From Riptortus pedestris (Eukaryota; Arthropoda; Insecta; Hemiptera; Alydidae), in the NCBI GenBank assembly GCA_019009955.1, contig CM032231.1, forward strand, positions 111,716,001 to 111,780,000: a DNA stretch of 64,000 bases. Reading direction: 5' to 3'. Below the pieces are notes generated by a model. The model worked only from the letters and a program-made list of their open reading frames with translations, did not search any database and had not been told where the DNA came from. Every line of letters begins with the position of its first letter. Position 1 is the stretch's first letter. Of the stretch, positions 23,254 through 36,100 are shown piece by piece. The position numbers and the translations under genes are program-made.

Positions 23254-26200
23254 TATATTCTAAAATATATAGTGAAGAATGAAAATAAAAAAATTTGGAA
23301 AATAGTAGTTTTTCAGTTTTATTAATCCTATTTATTCACTTTCGTTCGTTCATTTTGCACATTTTTTATTATTAGCATTACTGATATCTATGATATTGGA
23401 TGATATCATCTGGAGAAATAAAATTTTATTTCTGAAATAAAGCTTAAAGCAATTTTATTAAGGGAATTTGGGCTTCTTACCTTCATGATTTATACATGGC
23501 AGTCGTGAATGACTCAAAATGCACCGTTCATGGTTGTAGAAAGTGTTTCTTTTATAGAGTGTGTTTCTTTTTAGAATTAAGTAAGAATAAATTGATACCG
23601 TTTTTTAAAAATGTGTGCCTTTATCATAAAATGCTACAAATTTTTACAACTGGAGTGATTGCATATTGAAAAGTTAAATGGATTTTAGTGAATGTGTGTA
23701 CTATTTATTTTCTTCCATGAACCTAAGGATGCACTTAGATGGCAATATATTTAGCAAATAAAGAGGTTCTAAATTCAACGTTATATTTACAAATGGAATT
23801 AAACATTTGACTAAACTCATCAGCTATATACATCGATCTGTGTTAAGAAACCAGCTGTAGGATTAATGCGGAAGGTTATAACTCTTGTATGGTTACTTAC
23901 AGTATTGCTCTTGGAGTTTTAACTTCTTCTTGCCGTTCTTTTATTTATGTTTTCAAGCTTCCCAATACAGCCGTTAGATTAATTTCTATCTGATTTAGTT
24001 ATGCCTATTCGAATGAAAAATATAAAGGACTAGGATATATGGTTGAAATGAGCTTGGCTCTATCTACCAGGAAATCCGATGAAAGGAATTACGTGGAGTG
24101 CCATCAAACATATTTACAGTGTTGATCAGCAACCTTGTATGTAAAAAAAAATTACTTTTACACGAGGCTTAAAAACCTAATTAAATCATTCAGTAAATGA
24201 GAATATTCATATATTTCTTTCAATTATTTGAAATAATATCAAATAAATTTGAATTTAGCCTTGAAACAGAATACGAATAAGAGAACAGTTAATGTAAATA
24301 TGAAAAAATCAAGATTTATCTTCTTTTTTTTTGACATAGATTCCTAATCAACACTGTCGGTATCCCTTTTGTGAATTACAAGTGGAGAACCCCTTTTATG
24401 GGTTCATTTCTAGTATTCCATGGTCAAGATGTCAATTACTGTTTCGCAAACTTCTTCTTACGTTGTACAAACTACCGCCTTCGGAAATTAAACGTAATTT
24501 AGAGAAAACTTGAAGAATTTCTTACAAAGAACTTCTCGTTAGAATTCCCAGCTTATTGTATTACTTGTTTACCTTAGAGGTTTCTCATTTCGCGTAATTT
24601 GTCGGATTCCGTTTCATGATTAGAATTGAACCGGCAACCATTAGCAGTTTCACAGCATTGCTTAGTGAATTACTTAATGATCGTACCGCTAACAAGCCTG
24701 CTGCCTTGTTAAGTTGTCTGAGTGGGCTTAATCAGTAGAAAGCAGGAAGACACTCTGAGTATCAAGTTGGCATTCGAACAACGCCCCCCCCCCACTGCCC
24801 TTGCCGGGGGCTTAATTGTCCATACTTACTGGGCTAATGGTCCGCGGAAGAAGGGGGAAACGCGGCGTGGTGGGGAGCAAAAGGGGATTCAGGAACGACG
24901 GGAGAGAGAGAGAGAAAAAAAAAGAGAAAACAACACACACAAGGGAAACCAAGGAGCAATAAGAAATAAGGAGAATGAAAAGAAGAGAAAAAAAAAGCGC
25001 AGCCTATAAGATCAAGAGACAAAAAGGCGATCCACTGACTCGTCCCGTTTAATAGCCTATTATGAGATCTGTTGAAGTTGGTTTTGTTATAATTCACGCC
25101 ACTTTTAATTGACACTAATTGGTGATTAGCGGAACTCCGGGTTCTTTTTCTTGGTTCGTTCAGAACCCGGTCTACATGGTTCATCGGCTTTTTATGCTCC
25201 ATCTGGCTACATCTATATTCTTTTTGGCTCGAAACATGCTGGTGGTTTGTGCTAACTAGACCATTATTAGTAATAACGCTACTATAAATTTTACTAATTG
25301 TTTCAAGATTGGTGTAATATTACCATCATTTAATTACCTGCACATAGCTACTATAATTTTCATAAATTAATGAGATCCTGCCACTGTGTACTTTTAATAA
25401 AACAATTACATCATGTTTTGAATTCTACTTATCATTAAAAGAAATGTATAACAACCGCAAACCAAAATAATTACTGCAACTAAGCATGTAAAAATAGAAA
25501 TACAAATCGTTTTGCTATATTTCTTGATAATTAAGTAAATCAACAAAAATAAAACTACTCATTTTATGATTTACTTTTATATTTTGCACACAGTGTCACC
25601 ATCAGTTGATCACTGAGTACACTGGTTTTCATAAAATCATGCTAATGTTTTTCTGCACTCTAACTCCAATAAGACTGTTATACCAGTTTTTCATCCTACT
25701 TACTAATACAAAATCTATTCATATATTCAATTCATGAATATTTCATTTCACGCCGCCATTAAATACCATTTGGTGCATCCACGAGCAAAATAATTTCAAA
25801 AAAATCAGTCCAACTGAATATTTAGTCGGGTTCATAGCTTTAGGATTTTTTTTTGTTATAGTAGTTATCATTTCGACTATTTTCATGTTAACTAATTTAA
25901 ATTATTAAAAATGTTAACTAATATATTTTAAATTACAACAACTATTATATTCTAATCAATCATAAGCATAAATCTATAATAAAGACAAATTAGAAAAATA
26001 AAATAATAAAAAATAAGCACTATTTAATTGAGTAGTGAATTACCTTCTAATGAAAAGTAACGAAAAATGATTCCTTCAAGACCAATGTAATTACGTTAAA
26101 TCAATTTTAAGATGATCCATTCAAATGTAAGATTTTATATACAAACCATCAAAACATTGCTAAATATAATACTCCATACTGGTTAATGGATCTGTATTTT

Positions 26201-26518
26201 ATTTAGTTCTTCTTCGAACCTGAAAGGTTTCGAGGTTCGTTTGGAGCTCTAAATCGGTGGTTAAAGAAAATAGTGTTTATCGAATAAATAGCTCTCGAGC
26301 TATATTTTGAATAATATGTTGTATAGAAACAAGAAAAATTTTGAATGATTAAATTTCTATTGAAAGTTTTAGTGCATTTCTTATAATTTACATAATACTA
26401 TATTTATGGATCTTGAGGCACTAGCTTGTGAATAGATAGGTCAGTGCATATAGAATATGGTCTTCAAGTTTTTGGTAGTGTAATGAACTGGGAACCTTAA
26501 ATTGTCAATGTATGCATG

Positions 26519-26521
<3 letters not shown>

Positions 26522-26578
<57 letters not shown>

Positions 26579-26592
26579 AACTCTCTCTCTCT

Positions 26593-26680
<88 letters not shown>
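26522..26680. repeat. Compound (TA)n-(CT)n-(TA)n-(GA)n microsatellite
   Basis: The order is TA to 26575, CCCAA, CT to about 26592, TA to about 26648, then GA to 26680. The CT and GA blocks flank TA, so the tract can fold back on itself. All repeat-residue frames across it are artefacts. Confidence 0.95.
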
Positions 26681-26683
<3 letters not shown>

Positions 26684-26879
26684 TAATATATGAGTTTTAA
26701 AAGTCCCAAAAGAGGACGAAAGTGAATTGCGGATGAATGGAAACATCATTTGATAAGATGTGATAAGAGGGAAGCGTTAGAGCAATAAATCTCTCCCCTA
26801 ATTCAGTGATGGCGATCCACTCGAGGTAGATCCTCGCCACTCGAGGGGTTGGCGAAAGAGAGAGAGAGAGAGTAAGAGA

Positions 26880-27110
26880 GAGGGTGAAGAAATTGTGGAG
26901 GGGGACGGCACCCCCTTCGCACTCGTGCCGACCGGAGGGTGGGGGAAACAAGATGGCGGCTTATTCCCGCGCGCGCCAAAACTAGCCCTGCCCCGGCCAC
27001 CGCCTGCCTTATCGTTAATTAATTGTCCATTAGGTGAGGTATTGAAGCCACTAACTACCCCCGAGCCTGTTGACAATAACCCGCCAATTAACAGCGGCTC
27101 AAATTTAAGG
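26880..27110. promoter_or_regulatory. CpG-rich block upstream of the Msx exons, candidate regulatory element
   Basis: A CG-rich stretch (CCCGCGCGCGCCAAAACTAG at about 26966) stands in AT-rich surroundings and continues into TTAATTAATTGTCCATTAGG, with homeodomain-type TAAT cores. Overlapping frames on both strands argue that composition, not coding, makes the ORFs here. About 2 kb upstream of the first visible Msx exon. The role is inferred only. Confidence 0.25.
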
Positions 27111-27944
27111 CTCAATTACATTTTGAGTGGACACCAATGCGAATCAATTATTACCCTTTCAGTGGTGTCTATTTATTTAGGTAACTTCCTCATTCATTTA
27201 TGAGATATTCATACTTCTTACAGAAAGCTGTTAGATCTCTTTATTTATATTTTTCTGAGGCTTGTATTCAAAGTATGATAAAACTATATAAAAATCATTG
27301 TTTTGCATGGTTTTTGAACGTTATTTTCCAAGGTTTGGTAAACTTCCATAAGTAATCCATAGTTTTAGACATATTACCCAATTTATAAGTATAAATGAAT
27401 ACGTCTAAGGTATTTATAGAGAAAAAAAACTCTTTAATTTTAATTCGGTGTTTGCATTCCCTGTCGGAGAATCATTAATATTTTATTAGCTCACTTGTAC
27501 TTCTTCATATCCACCATAAGTCTATGGTGGTAGACTATAGAGTGGTGGCTCTCTAATATATTAGCCTTGATTGAAAATAATCACCACTTATTGTTATTTC
27601 GTCATATGCAGAAGACAATTGGAAAGTATTACATCCTCCTAAAGCCCTTTTGCTTCCTTCTGTCATTACTTTGAAAATCATGGGAACGTCTTCTTGGCTA
27701 AACCTGGAGATACTACTTCTATTTTGCTATAAAAAAGCCTCAGTGGCAATGCACATATTTCATGGGCGATAAAGCATAGAGGGGCTACCAAGTTTTCACT
27801 TGCTAACCTACAAAATCTTTAATCGTCTACAGACGTTTTAAATCTCAGGACACGACAGATGACAGACAATACTTATGACAGTATTGTTTTTCAAATTTAT
27901 TTATAATTTCGTATTTTAAAATTAACAGCAGGTAAGACTATACG

Positions 27945-28040
27945 GTAAGGGTTATCTAGAGGTTGTCACCCTTTTCTATCCGAGGTGGGACTAGGGATTT
28001 TAGTGTGAACATCTAACCTAAACTTGTATGAGGCAGGAAT
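27945..28040 (-). mobile_element. Diverged SINE fragment, minus strand
   Basis: GGTTATCTAGAGGTTGTCAC and CTATCCGAGGTGGGACTAGG match the SINE 3' body. Similarity fades towards GAGGCAGGAATTC. Confidence 0.45.
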
Positions 28041-29121
28041 TCTATTTTAAAATCAATAATCCACTCAGAAAATGTAAGGTAAATTATTATGAAATTTAAA
28101 GAAATAAATTTAAATTTAGAAAAAAAGAAGAAAAAATAGTTACTTTCAAATGATTTATAAATAAATATATCTGAAATTTTAATTAATTTAATTGTCTTAC
28201 AGTTGGTGGAACTGGGGGGACCGAGGGAGAGAGAGCCAGACTCTTGCTGACGGCCGCTTGGAGGCGGCTTTATGGTACATATCACTATTGTAAAATTATT
28301 GTTAGTATATAAATGTCGGATAAATAGTGAATAAAAATAATGATTTTCCTACCGAAAATAAAAATAGAGCAAATTATGATTATTTTTTTTTGGTTTTTCA
28401 GTCTTTAATTACGTTGGAAACATTTTATTTGGCTCAAATCTCACACATTAATTTTATTTATGGATACAATACTTGAATGTGTGATTCATTAATTTTACAT
28501 TATTGATAAGTCTGGCTCCCCCTCGTAGGTCCCTTAGTTCCAATGATGGAAACGACATATTCTTTGACTTAATACATATTGTAAAGCATATTTATCTATC
28601 GTTTTGTTTTTATTGGCATTATCTCGACACTAGTTTATTATTTAATGATGTATCTCAGTGGTCAAAGGGTTTTCTTTCTATTTTTCCTCCCAAACCATAT
28701 TTTTTTACGATAAGATTTATCTCTTAACATTGTAACTCAGATTAATAAAGGTCATGTAAATAATTTCAGATACTTAAACTAGCTACGATAACGCTACAAT
28801 AAGTACCTGTAATATATTTGCGAAATTTGCCTTTTAGCAGGTAATTTCTTTGTGGGTAAAAATGGTCTTTTCATGAGGAGCTAAGACAGTATTACCACTA
28901 AAATGTGAAAAATAGTTAAACAACGTTGAATAAAATTAAATTTTCATTCACATTGAATCTCAAATAAAGCCAAAAGTTAAGAATTCAAGTCGCTGCAATT
29001 TAAAAGTATTTTCTGTGTTTATCGGTGAGGCAACGTTGTTATGTCTTACCAATTAATACTTTGGTTTAGATTAATTGATTTAAGTTATGGAATTTGCTCC
29101 TAATTTTTTTTCTTTCTTCAG

Positions 29122-29309
29122 AGCCCAACAACGGCGAACCTCCGAAGCTGAAGTGCAACCTGAGGAAGCACAAGCCGAACAGGAAACCCCGAACGCCTTT
29201 CACGACCCAGCAACTCCTCTCGCTCGAGAAGAAGTTCAGGGAAAAGCAATACCTCAGCATCGCTGAAAGGGCCGAATTCTCAAGCTCCTTACACCTCACT
29301 GAAACACAG
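29122..29309 (+). CDS. Msx: Msx-class homeobox protein, penultimate coding exon (5' part of homeodomain)
   Basis: Sequence-specific nuclear transcription factor exon. The acceptor is a pyrimidine run ending TTCAG at 29117-29121, and the donor after CAG is GTAATA at 29310-29315. The reading frame is open for 63 codons. The first 19 residues include the Msx-type lead-in LRKHKP. Homeodomain residues 1-44 follow from 29178: an N-terminal arm [10 protein letters not shown], then helices 1 and 2 with [15 protein letters not shown], all hallmarks of the Msx/msh class. The exon opens in phase 1, so an upstream exon must supply one base, and it closes in phase 0. Msx proteins are mostly repressors acting in dorsal neuroectoderm and muscle patterning in insects (family knowledge). 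The N-terminal exon, normally carrying an engrailed-homology repressor motif, was not found upstream. Composition is much richer in GC than the flanks. Identity is very secure; the exact paralogue is not testable here. Confidence 0.96.
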
Positions 29310-29748
29310 GTAATATATATAAAACAACAAAATAATTCAATAGCTATAATAATAATTATAAATAAAACGCCAATGCTTGAAGTAGATGCATAATCCAATC
29401 GAAGGTATTATTATAAATGTCCACATAGCAAAAATTATCGGTAGCTTCACTCGAGGGACGCAACATATAAATTAAAATAGATTAAAACGCTATATTAAGG
29501 AACTGATGTAAAAAATGTTACAATGGCAGAGCAAAATATTGCCTTTCATGCTCTAAATTTTCAATATCTTGTAGAGTATTTTCCCCAGATTATCTAAAAT
29601 TAATCCCCGGCTTTTCTACTGAAGGCTAATAAATCAAAATTGTAGCAGATATAATTCCTGACTCTCTCACACACGCATGTAATCAATCAGGTCAAATATT
29701 TAAAACTTTTGACTGCTCCAAGGTCAGTTTGTTAGGACATTTTCTACG

Positions 29749-30640
29749 AATCCGTCACGTAGGCTAAGCAGATTTCCTACATGTTAAAACGACTCACTGT
29801 TGACATCATTTCAGCATACATACTTTGTTTACAAAAAAAAATCTATGAGTAGAAGTGGGAGGTCAATAAAATCTTAAACGATGACGTCATCACACTACCT
29901 ATTTGCATGGTTCTCGCATAATGAAGGTCCGTTGTAAAGTATATTTGGTATTTATACTTGAAATACGACATTTCATGATATATAATCTTATTTTTGCGAT
30001 GACTAAAAGTGGGGATTTACTGAAGGCTCAAAACTTAAAAAAAAAAGAAAAAAAAAAGCCAATATCTCTGTTTGTTGTGTATGACAACATTTATAGAACT
30101 TTACATTTCAAGTAATATTGGTTCTATACATTTTTTCAGTACGACGTATAATAACGCTGATATTTTGAACACCGCCCCCCCTCTCACTGGTGCGATTTCA
30201 TCCTTTGATCTTTAGTTTTCCAAAGGGGCTCGGGTTAGCAATGTGAGTTAAAGCGTTGACTTCAATCTGACACGGTAAAACTATAGTGGCGAGTTAGATT
30301 CCCCCGCCTGGGCAATAGAAATTTATTTAGTGACGGAATTCATTAAATAAAATTCTAGTCCCTCCCTGGCTAGAAAAGGGTGGCAACCTGCAGATAACCC
30401 CTCCCAAATAGCCTGAGTTGCAAAAAGCGGACGTAAATAATAAAATTAATAATAGTTTTGCAAAATCGTTCAAATATCGAGTGTGGTATCGATCAAACAA
30501 AAATTGTGACGGCTAGAGCTGTAACAAATAAATAATTTTGAACTGACATCGTTTTCGTCATCCCCTAGGTAGGATCGATGGACATTATTCAAAATCACGT
30601 CATGAGTACGACCTAAGTAGCAGATTTCCCTTAAGGGGAA
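29749..30640 (+). mobile_element. Family A copy in the Msx intron, split by a SINE
   Basis: It starts AATCCGTCACGTAGG with a shortened head and keeps AAGCAGATTTCC. It continues through a subfamily 2-like interior to the C-rich tract, is interrupted by the SINE at 30225-30452, then resumes with AAATATCGAGTGTGG and ends GATTTCCCTTAAGGGGAAT. No (TA)n tract remains. Confidence 0.72.
30225..30452 (+). mobile_element. tRNA-derived SINE with target-site duplication
   Basis: The head GGGCTCGGGTTAGCAATGTG resembles a pol III box A, and GCGAGTTAGATTCCC about 45 nt further on resembles box B. A body follows (TTTAGTGACGGAATTCATTA; GGCTAGAAAAGGGTGGCAACC), then a short AAT-rich tail. TAGTTTTCCAAA (30213-30224) and TAGTTTTGCAAA (30453-30464) flank it as a near-perfect 12-bp target-site duplication. 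Copies or parts recur at 51226-51455, 23100-23253, 27945-28040 and 52731-52805. Confidence 0.75.
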
Positions 30641-30689
30641 TGAAGTTTTCCACGACATACGCCTTGTACCTACCTAACAGGTTGTTGTT

Positions 30690-30960
30690 ATTGTATACGA
30701 CTTGAGTCAGACTCCGTCTTCCACCAGGGCGCCAGAACATCATCCTGCCCTTTAAGGTGCAAATTGTCCGTGAGAAGTCATAAGATATAATTGCAGGCTG
30801 GTGAAAGCTGCTTAAGTGGTTTTTGGTAGTAAAACCCATTTGAGGGGCCTGACCTGAGTCATTGTGTCAGTCAATTTAGAGGCGACTATTAAGGCAACGG
30901 TATTCCAAGAAAGCCTTGAGCCAATGTCACGCTTCTCAAGAGAGGCCCAGGTATGAAATT
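30690..30960. promoter_or_regulatory. Candidate intronic enhancer of Msx
   Basis: This GC-balanced, non-repetitive block sits in the middle of the repeat-filled intron. It contains CTTAAGTGG at 30811-30819, a good match to the NK-2 (Vnd/Nkx2) homeodomain site TNAAGTGG. No long ORF on either strand explains its composition. The enhancer role is inferred only from position and composition. Confidence 0.22.
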
Positions 30961-31165
30961 GCACCCTCGACTCTAGTATTGGCTTTTCTCTCCTTCGGCA
31001 GTTTTTGAAGTGCTGTACCTGTTGAGTATTTAAAGTGCTGTCTTATTGAACCTATCTTAGAGTTTAATTGCCTTCTTTTATAAATGTTTAACAAGTGGAA
31101 CGAGTGTTTCTGAGGAGCCTGTAGTCATATGTTCGAAGAAGTTTGTAAGTAAACCGCCAACAAAA

Positions 31166-31444
31166 GTGCCTACCTTTAACATTTTACCAATTGATACTGA
31201 AACGGAAAATTACACGAAATTTAAAAACGTTACTCGTACCGAATTTGGTGGTGAGACGTTGGTCACCATAAAACAGGAGAGCCTTCCTGGTCTCGGAAAG
31301 CAGAGATATTTGGAGGCGTTAAAGAATACCTTCGTTGGAATGTCAAAAGCGACTCTTATGGTGGGCTTTATTCTGTGCATGCTATTAAGAAGACCTGATA
31401 GTGTAGGTTGGTTTTCGATAAGTGAAATGGACAAGAGAGAGTGA
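31166..31444 (+). other. Unassigned 92-codon ORF inside the Msx intron
   Basis: The reading frame runs ATG to TGA with mixed amino-acid composition and no microsatellite, which is unusual for this window. It includes segments such as TIKQESLPGLGKQRYLEALK and a hydrophobic stretch GFILCMLL near residues 67-74. I recognise no family. There is no obvious Kozak context or splice continuation. It may be chance, a decayed mobile-element fragment, or a conserved non-coding block read as protein. Confidence 0.15.
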
Positions 31445-31699
31445 CAATAAAAATGTTATTTGGTTCTCTGGCTTGAATAAGAAGGGAAGAATTATTAAAT
31501 TCTAACTGGCCACCACTCTGAGAGGTCGAAGACAGAGACGGAAACACTGGTCCTACAAGGAATGTAGTTTTCTCTAAGTTGGATATACATACAGTGGTTA
31601 TGTAGCCAAACTAGCCACATTCTGATATATTATGGTTGTTGTTATTGCAGTTGTACTCTTTAGTTTCGCGAAATTCCATCAAGCACATCTATGATTCTC

Positions 31700-32060
31700 C
31701 AAAGGTGATGAAAGTCCGTTCAAAATTATACATTTGTTTGTCTGTTACTGCTCTAGCGGTCGCTTTTAGTATGATCGATTGAACTCGGTATATAACCTTT
31801 ACATGCAAGAGTAAAGATCAAGTTCATTAACTGTTGAAATTTGGTCGGGGTAGGTGGGGAAATCGAAAATTCCAAATATCTCTGTCCCTATAAGTCGGAT
31901 CGAAAAATATTATAGAATCAATCTTTTTTGAACTATTGATATTCTACAATTTGTGTTCTAAACATTTCGCGGTAACTCAAATATTAAGAGACTTATTCGT
32001 GTTTTCTTGATTTCAGACTTCAGTAAATTCCAGCTATAATTATCGGATTTTTACTAAGGA
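31700..32060 (-). mobile_element. Family A fragment, minus strand, in the Msx intron
   Basis: Reverse-oriented reference motifs occur in order: GTCCGTTCAAAATTATA, GCTCTAGCGGTCG, GATCAAGTTCATTAAC, GTCGGATCGAAAAAT and GACTTCAGTAAATTCC. Both termini are lost. Divergence from the reference is greater than in most copies. Confidence 0.65.
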
Positions 32061-32200
32061 AATGAAAATATATGGTGAAATAAGAAATATGCTTGTGGTA
32101 TCTCCTGACTAGTGGACTTTATTTGCATCCCCTCAATTGTTCTTATTCGTTACAGTTTATTTCTAAGAAAGATTTTGGTAGCAAATGAATGAACTTATAG

Positions 32201-32533
<333 letters not shown>

Positions 32534-33157
32534 GCAAATCAACCCCTCGCCCCCTTCATGTAAATAGACCCGCTCCTTCGCTCCCTCTTGTCCGCATAGA
32601 CTCATCTAATTTATATATTGTATATTTTTAATTTATATATGTGTATATGTATTTTGGGCCCCATTGGCGGGCGACGCTTTGTACTAATAGAAACGAAATT
32701 AACGGAGACTAAAAAAAAAAAAAAATGTAACGTAGAAAGCACGATGGATCTCGAACTTGAAAGAAATTATTTTGAAACTGTACACACGGTTTAAAAAGTG
32801 AATAGTCCCTTAGACTTAATCAATAGGCCAAATGTTCCTCTTCGCCATATCCTGCTATCTGCTCCAGCGATCTCTTCGTTACACTTTGAAGTACAACTTA
32901 TCGGTAGCACTTTGGCTACATTCTTCAGGCTACACATCGCCGCTACGGTTGATCTGGTCAACTAGCCCAGGTGTGTAGAGTAACCGAGATCCCTTGAGCA
33001 GAGAGCTGGTGTTAACAGAAAAATGTAATAGTTAGCATTTTATTTTATATAACGAAATTACAAACCTAACAAGACAAGAATTAGTTACTTAGCTCATTTC
33101 ACACTATTGCAGTACACCAAAACCACCGAACACTTTCGTTAGTGTTTTACGAATAAA
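32534..33157 (+). other. Msx: Probable Msx 3' UTR to first AATAAA
   Basis: The sequence after the stop stays GC-balanced to about 32710 (a GGGCCCCATTGGCGGGCGACG-like patch near 32655) and then becomes AT-rich. The first canonical AATAAA downstream is at 33152-33157. That would give a 3' UTR of roughly 640 nt. No transcript evidence is available, and other signals lie further on (for example near 33365), so the end is tentative. Confidence 0.3.
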
Positions 33158-36100
33158 TTGAATGTATTTTAAGGTATATACGTCCAAGTATAGCAGTGAA
33201 TATGAAAATCACAGCTATTATATACTCTAATTTTCTATTAATTATTTTACTCCACTTTATTCTATTAATGCTAATCGGGAAGGGGTATTCACAGTTTTCC
33301 ACTTTTTTTTTCTATCAGAGATGGTCTTGTGATATTATTAAGCGAATTTGACATTGATTGTTTGAATAAATTTCAATTTCTCTCAATAGAATCGGAACCA
33401 CGACTTCTAGTTTTAATAACTATTAAAAGATTTCTTTATCTCAATGGCATGGCTACCAAGAGTGACTTGATAGTGACGAATTATCCAATGAATAGTTTAG
33501 AAGAAGCTAAGCTTCAAAAAATAAATAAAAATCCAATAAACGTTTAGTAAAACTGGCAGAAATAATGTTTGTTAATCCAAAAATTTAAACTTTGATTAGG
33601 AATTAAAATATGTGTTATTCATTGACTTGCTGCTATACTTGGACATGAGTTAGTTAAAAGGTACAAAAAGCCCGCATATAATTCTGTCAACAACCTGACA
33701 TGAGCCCACGTGGACTCAAAATGTCAATTCAATATATCAATTTCTTAGATCCATTATGCTTTCTTCCAACTCGAGACTTCCAAACCAAAACAGGTGTTAT
33801 ATGTGTAAGGTGTATAACGCATATGTGTAAGGAAGAAAATCTATTATGAAACTTCGCATTACAAAAACTAAAGAGAAAAAAATAAACTTTGTTTCACATT
33901 CTTCTAAGATAAAAAAAAATTGTTTTAGTGCGATCAAAATTTATAGAGAAGAATACTAATATCGTTATAAAAAAAATCTCCTTTGGCACTTTTTATGATG
34001 AAATCTTATACTAACTGTAAATTTTAATTATAACATGTACTATATTCAATATTTGTATTCAAATTTTTAAACCGCATAATCCAAGGACTGATTAAATAGT
34101 GAAATTTGAACAAGAACATCATGCAATAGATAATACAGAAATATATATGGTGTTACACAAATGACCTAGAATGAAGAACATGAAAAAAATAAATCAAAAG
34201 CATTCTTGTATGAATGAATATTAAACTTCTAATGATGAAGCTTAATGAAGGGCTTTTCATTCTGAGATCTGAAATAATTACAGTAATTAAAAGGGTCTTA
34301 ATAGAATTTAATTCATTTACTAATACCTGTTTTACATTAAATTGTCATACTTGTTGGATAAAGTAAATGTCCAATTTTTATTTCATTAATGTTTTAAACT
34401 TATGATCTAAAAATAAAACATTGTATTATTATTTTTTTTCAATACGTTACATTTTTTGAGATTTATAAAGAAAAGCCAGATATACTATAAAATGTCACGT
34501 AAACACATTTTGTTGTTGATAATTCATAATGACCACTATTGAAGTAAAGTCGAGCTTTGAATGGATTCATATATTTTTGTGCTATTCAAAACATTTGTTA
34601 TTTCCTAATAATTTATTCTTTTTAAAAGAATATGATTTCAATTCTGTTTTCTTAGTCTGCGATTACTCTCATTTCATGCTATAGGAAAACTTTTTATACA
34701 TGTGACATTCAAATCTACCGAACGAAACACTAAACATAAATCTCTGCCAAGCACTCAGTAAATACTTTGATAAAACAGACACCCATCAACATAGCTAATT
34801 TAATCTGAGCTATTGTAAATTTGCAATAGTACACGCTGATTATATTTGAATTGTATTAAAAAAAATACATTTGTTGTAAAAAACTTCTCTAATGTTCTCA
34901 ACTACCTGTTGAACATTAATTGAAACTGAATATTTTTAAATTACTAAATGAGAAACTTATAATGACAAATAATAATATCCATAAACAGAAATCCCTATTG
35001 TGCTTTCCTTATATTGCTAAATTTAATCATTACTCTGTGTTGTGTAGATGTAGTATTTGGAATAATATATTTAATTTTTCAAATATACATACCTGTATCA
35101 TAATTTTTTTTCTTTTAAGGACAATCGAATGGCTTTGCCGAAATATAATCTCTAAAGTGCCATATTTTCTTCTAAAAAAGTGTTAAAAAATAATGAAAAA
35201 AAAAAAAGAGAAGGGAAATCATTTGTATAGACTGATGCTATCTAACTTATTATTTATTTTATTTCCCTAACTCGAAATTATGTACTTAAAACTTTTGTAA
35301 ATAAATTTTATACGCTATGTTATTGTAAAAAATATAAATTAAAAAAAAATTAAGAGAAAATGTGGAATCAACAGTTTATTCTGTTTCTATGAAGTCAATG
35401 TGATTTAGTTCTGTTAACTGTATTATTACCTGTAAATATGAAAAGAGCCTGTATTTAATGATATTTAGTGAGTATTATAAAAAATATAAATATATATATA
35501 TTGATTGTATAGTTAAATGTGAATCGTATTATACATGTATATTAAAAGCTAATTGATATATATATAATGTGTCCAGATTTTTTTAAACACCAAAACCTGA
35601 TTTACATACTATGATTATGAATTAAAAAAAAAATGATTTACTTAAATCAAAAATGTAGCACCGCTAAAAAAACAACAAAAATGTGCTGCAAACCCACGAT
35701 GCAAAATATAAGTACCAAATTTACCAATAACTATAAGTGAACCATATATCCTTGTTTAATATCAGGATCAGTAATCTGAAAGCCCTTTGCAAACTATTTA
35801 AAACATTTCTTTCCATAAAATAATGGTCAAGTTAGCAATTTAATGGTTTTTAGTTGTGAGAAATGTTTTAGTACCTGCGAGTTCTCTACCATTGAGCCAA
35901 ATAAAACCTCTTTCATTTGGAGCCAAATACGACGTTCCAGGTCACTTAAGGGAACAATATTTGTCAAATGAAATAGTTCAAAAGCTGGACACCTCTAGTA
36001 TAAACGTAGTTTATTGATTTTTAGAGAAAAATAATCCATCAGTAAATACATAAAATGATATTATATTTTATTTGTAAAAATAATGCTAGTATCGGCAGGG

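Larger units (their letters stand above)
22741..29121. other. Gene-free stretch leading to the first Msx exon in the window
   Basis: Contains SINE fragments (23100, 27945), an A/G-rich purine patch at 24850-25010, the compound microsatellite, the CpG-rich block, and an 8-bp hairpin CCACCATA/TATGGTGG at 27511-27530. No upstream Msx exon was recognised. Confidence 0.55.

Noticed and set aside
24834..25202. 122-codon minus-strand ORF
   Set aside because: Its end is a purine-rich low-complexity tract and no domain is recognisable in the rest; an overlapping plus-strand frame is equally open.
26441..26749. Tyr/Ile- and Ser/Leu-repeat ORFs
   Set aside because: They are translations of TA, CT and GA microsatellites. 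The same holds at 5090, 45032, 50633, 56440, 56919 and 59293.
29066..29398. 110-codon minus-strand ORF over the homeobox exon
   Set aside because: Shadow of the Msx exon; the plus strand encodes a conserved homeodomain with proper splice sites.
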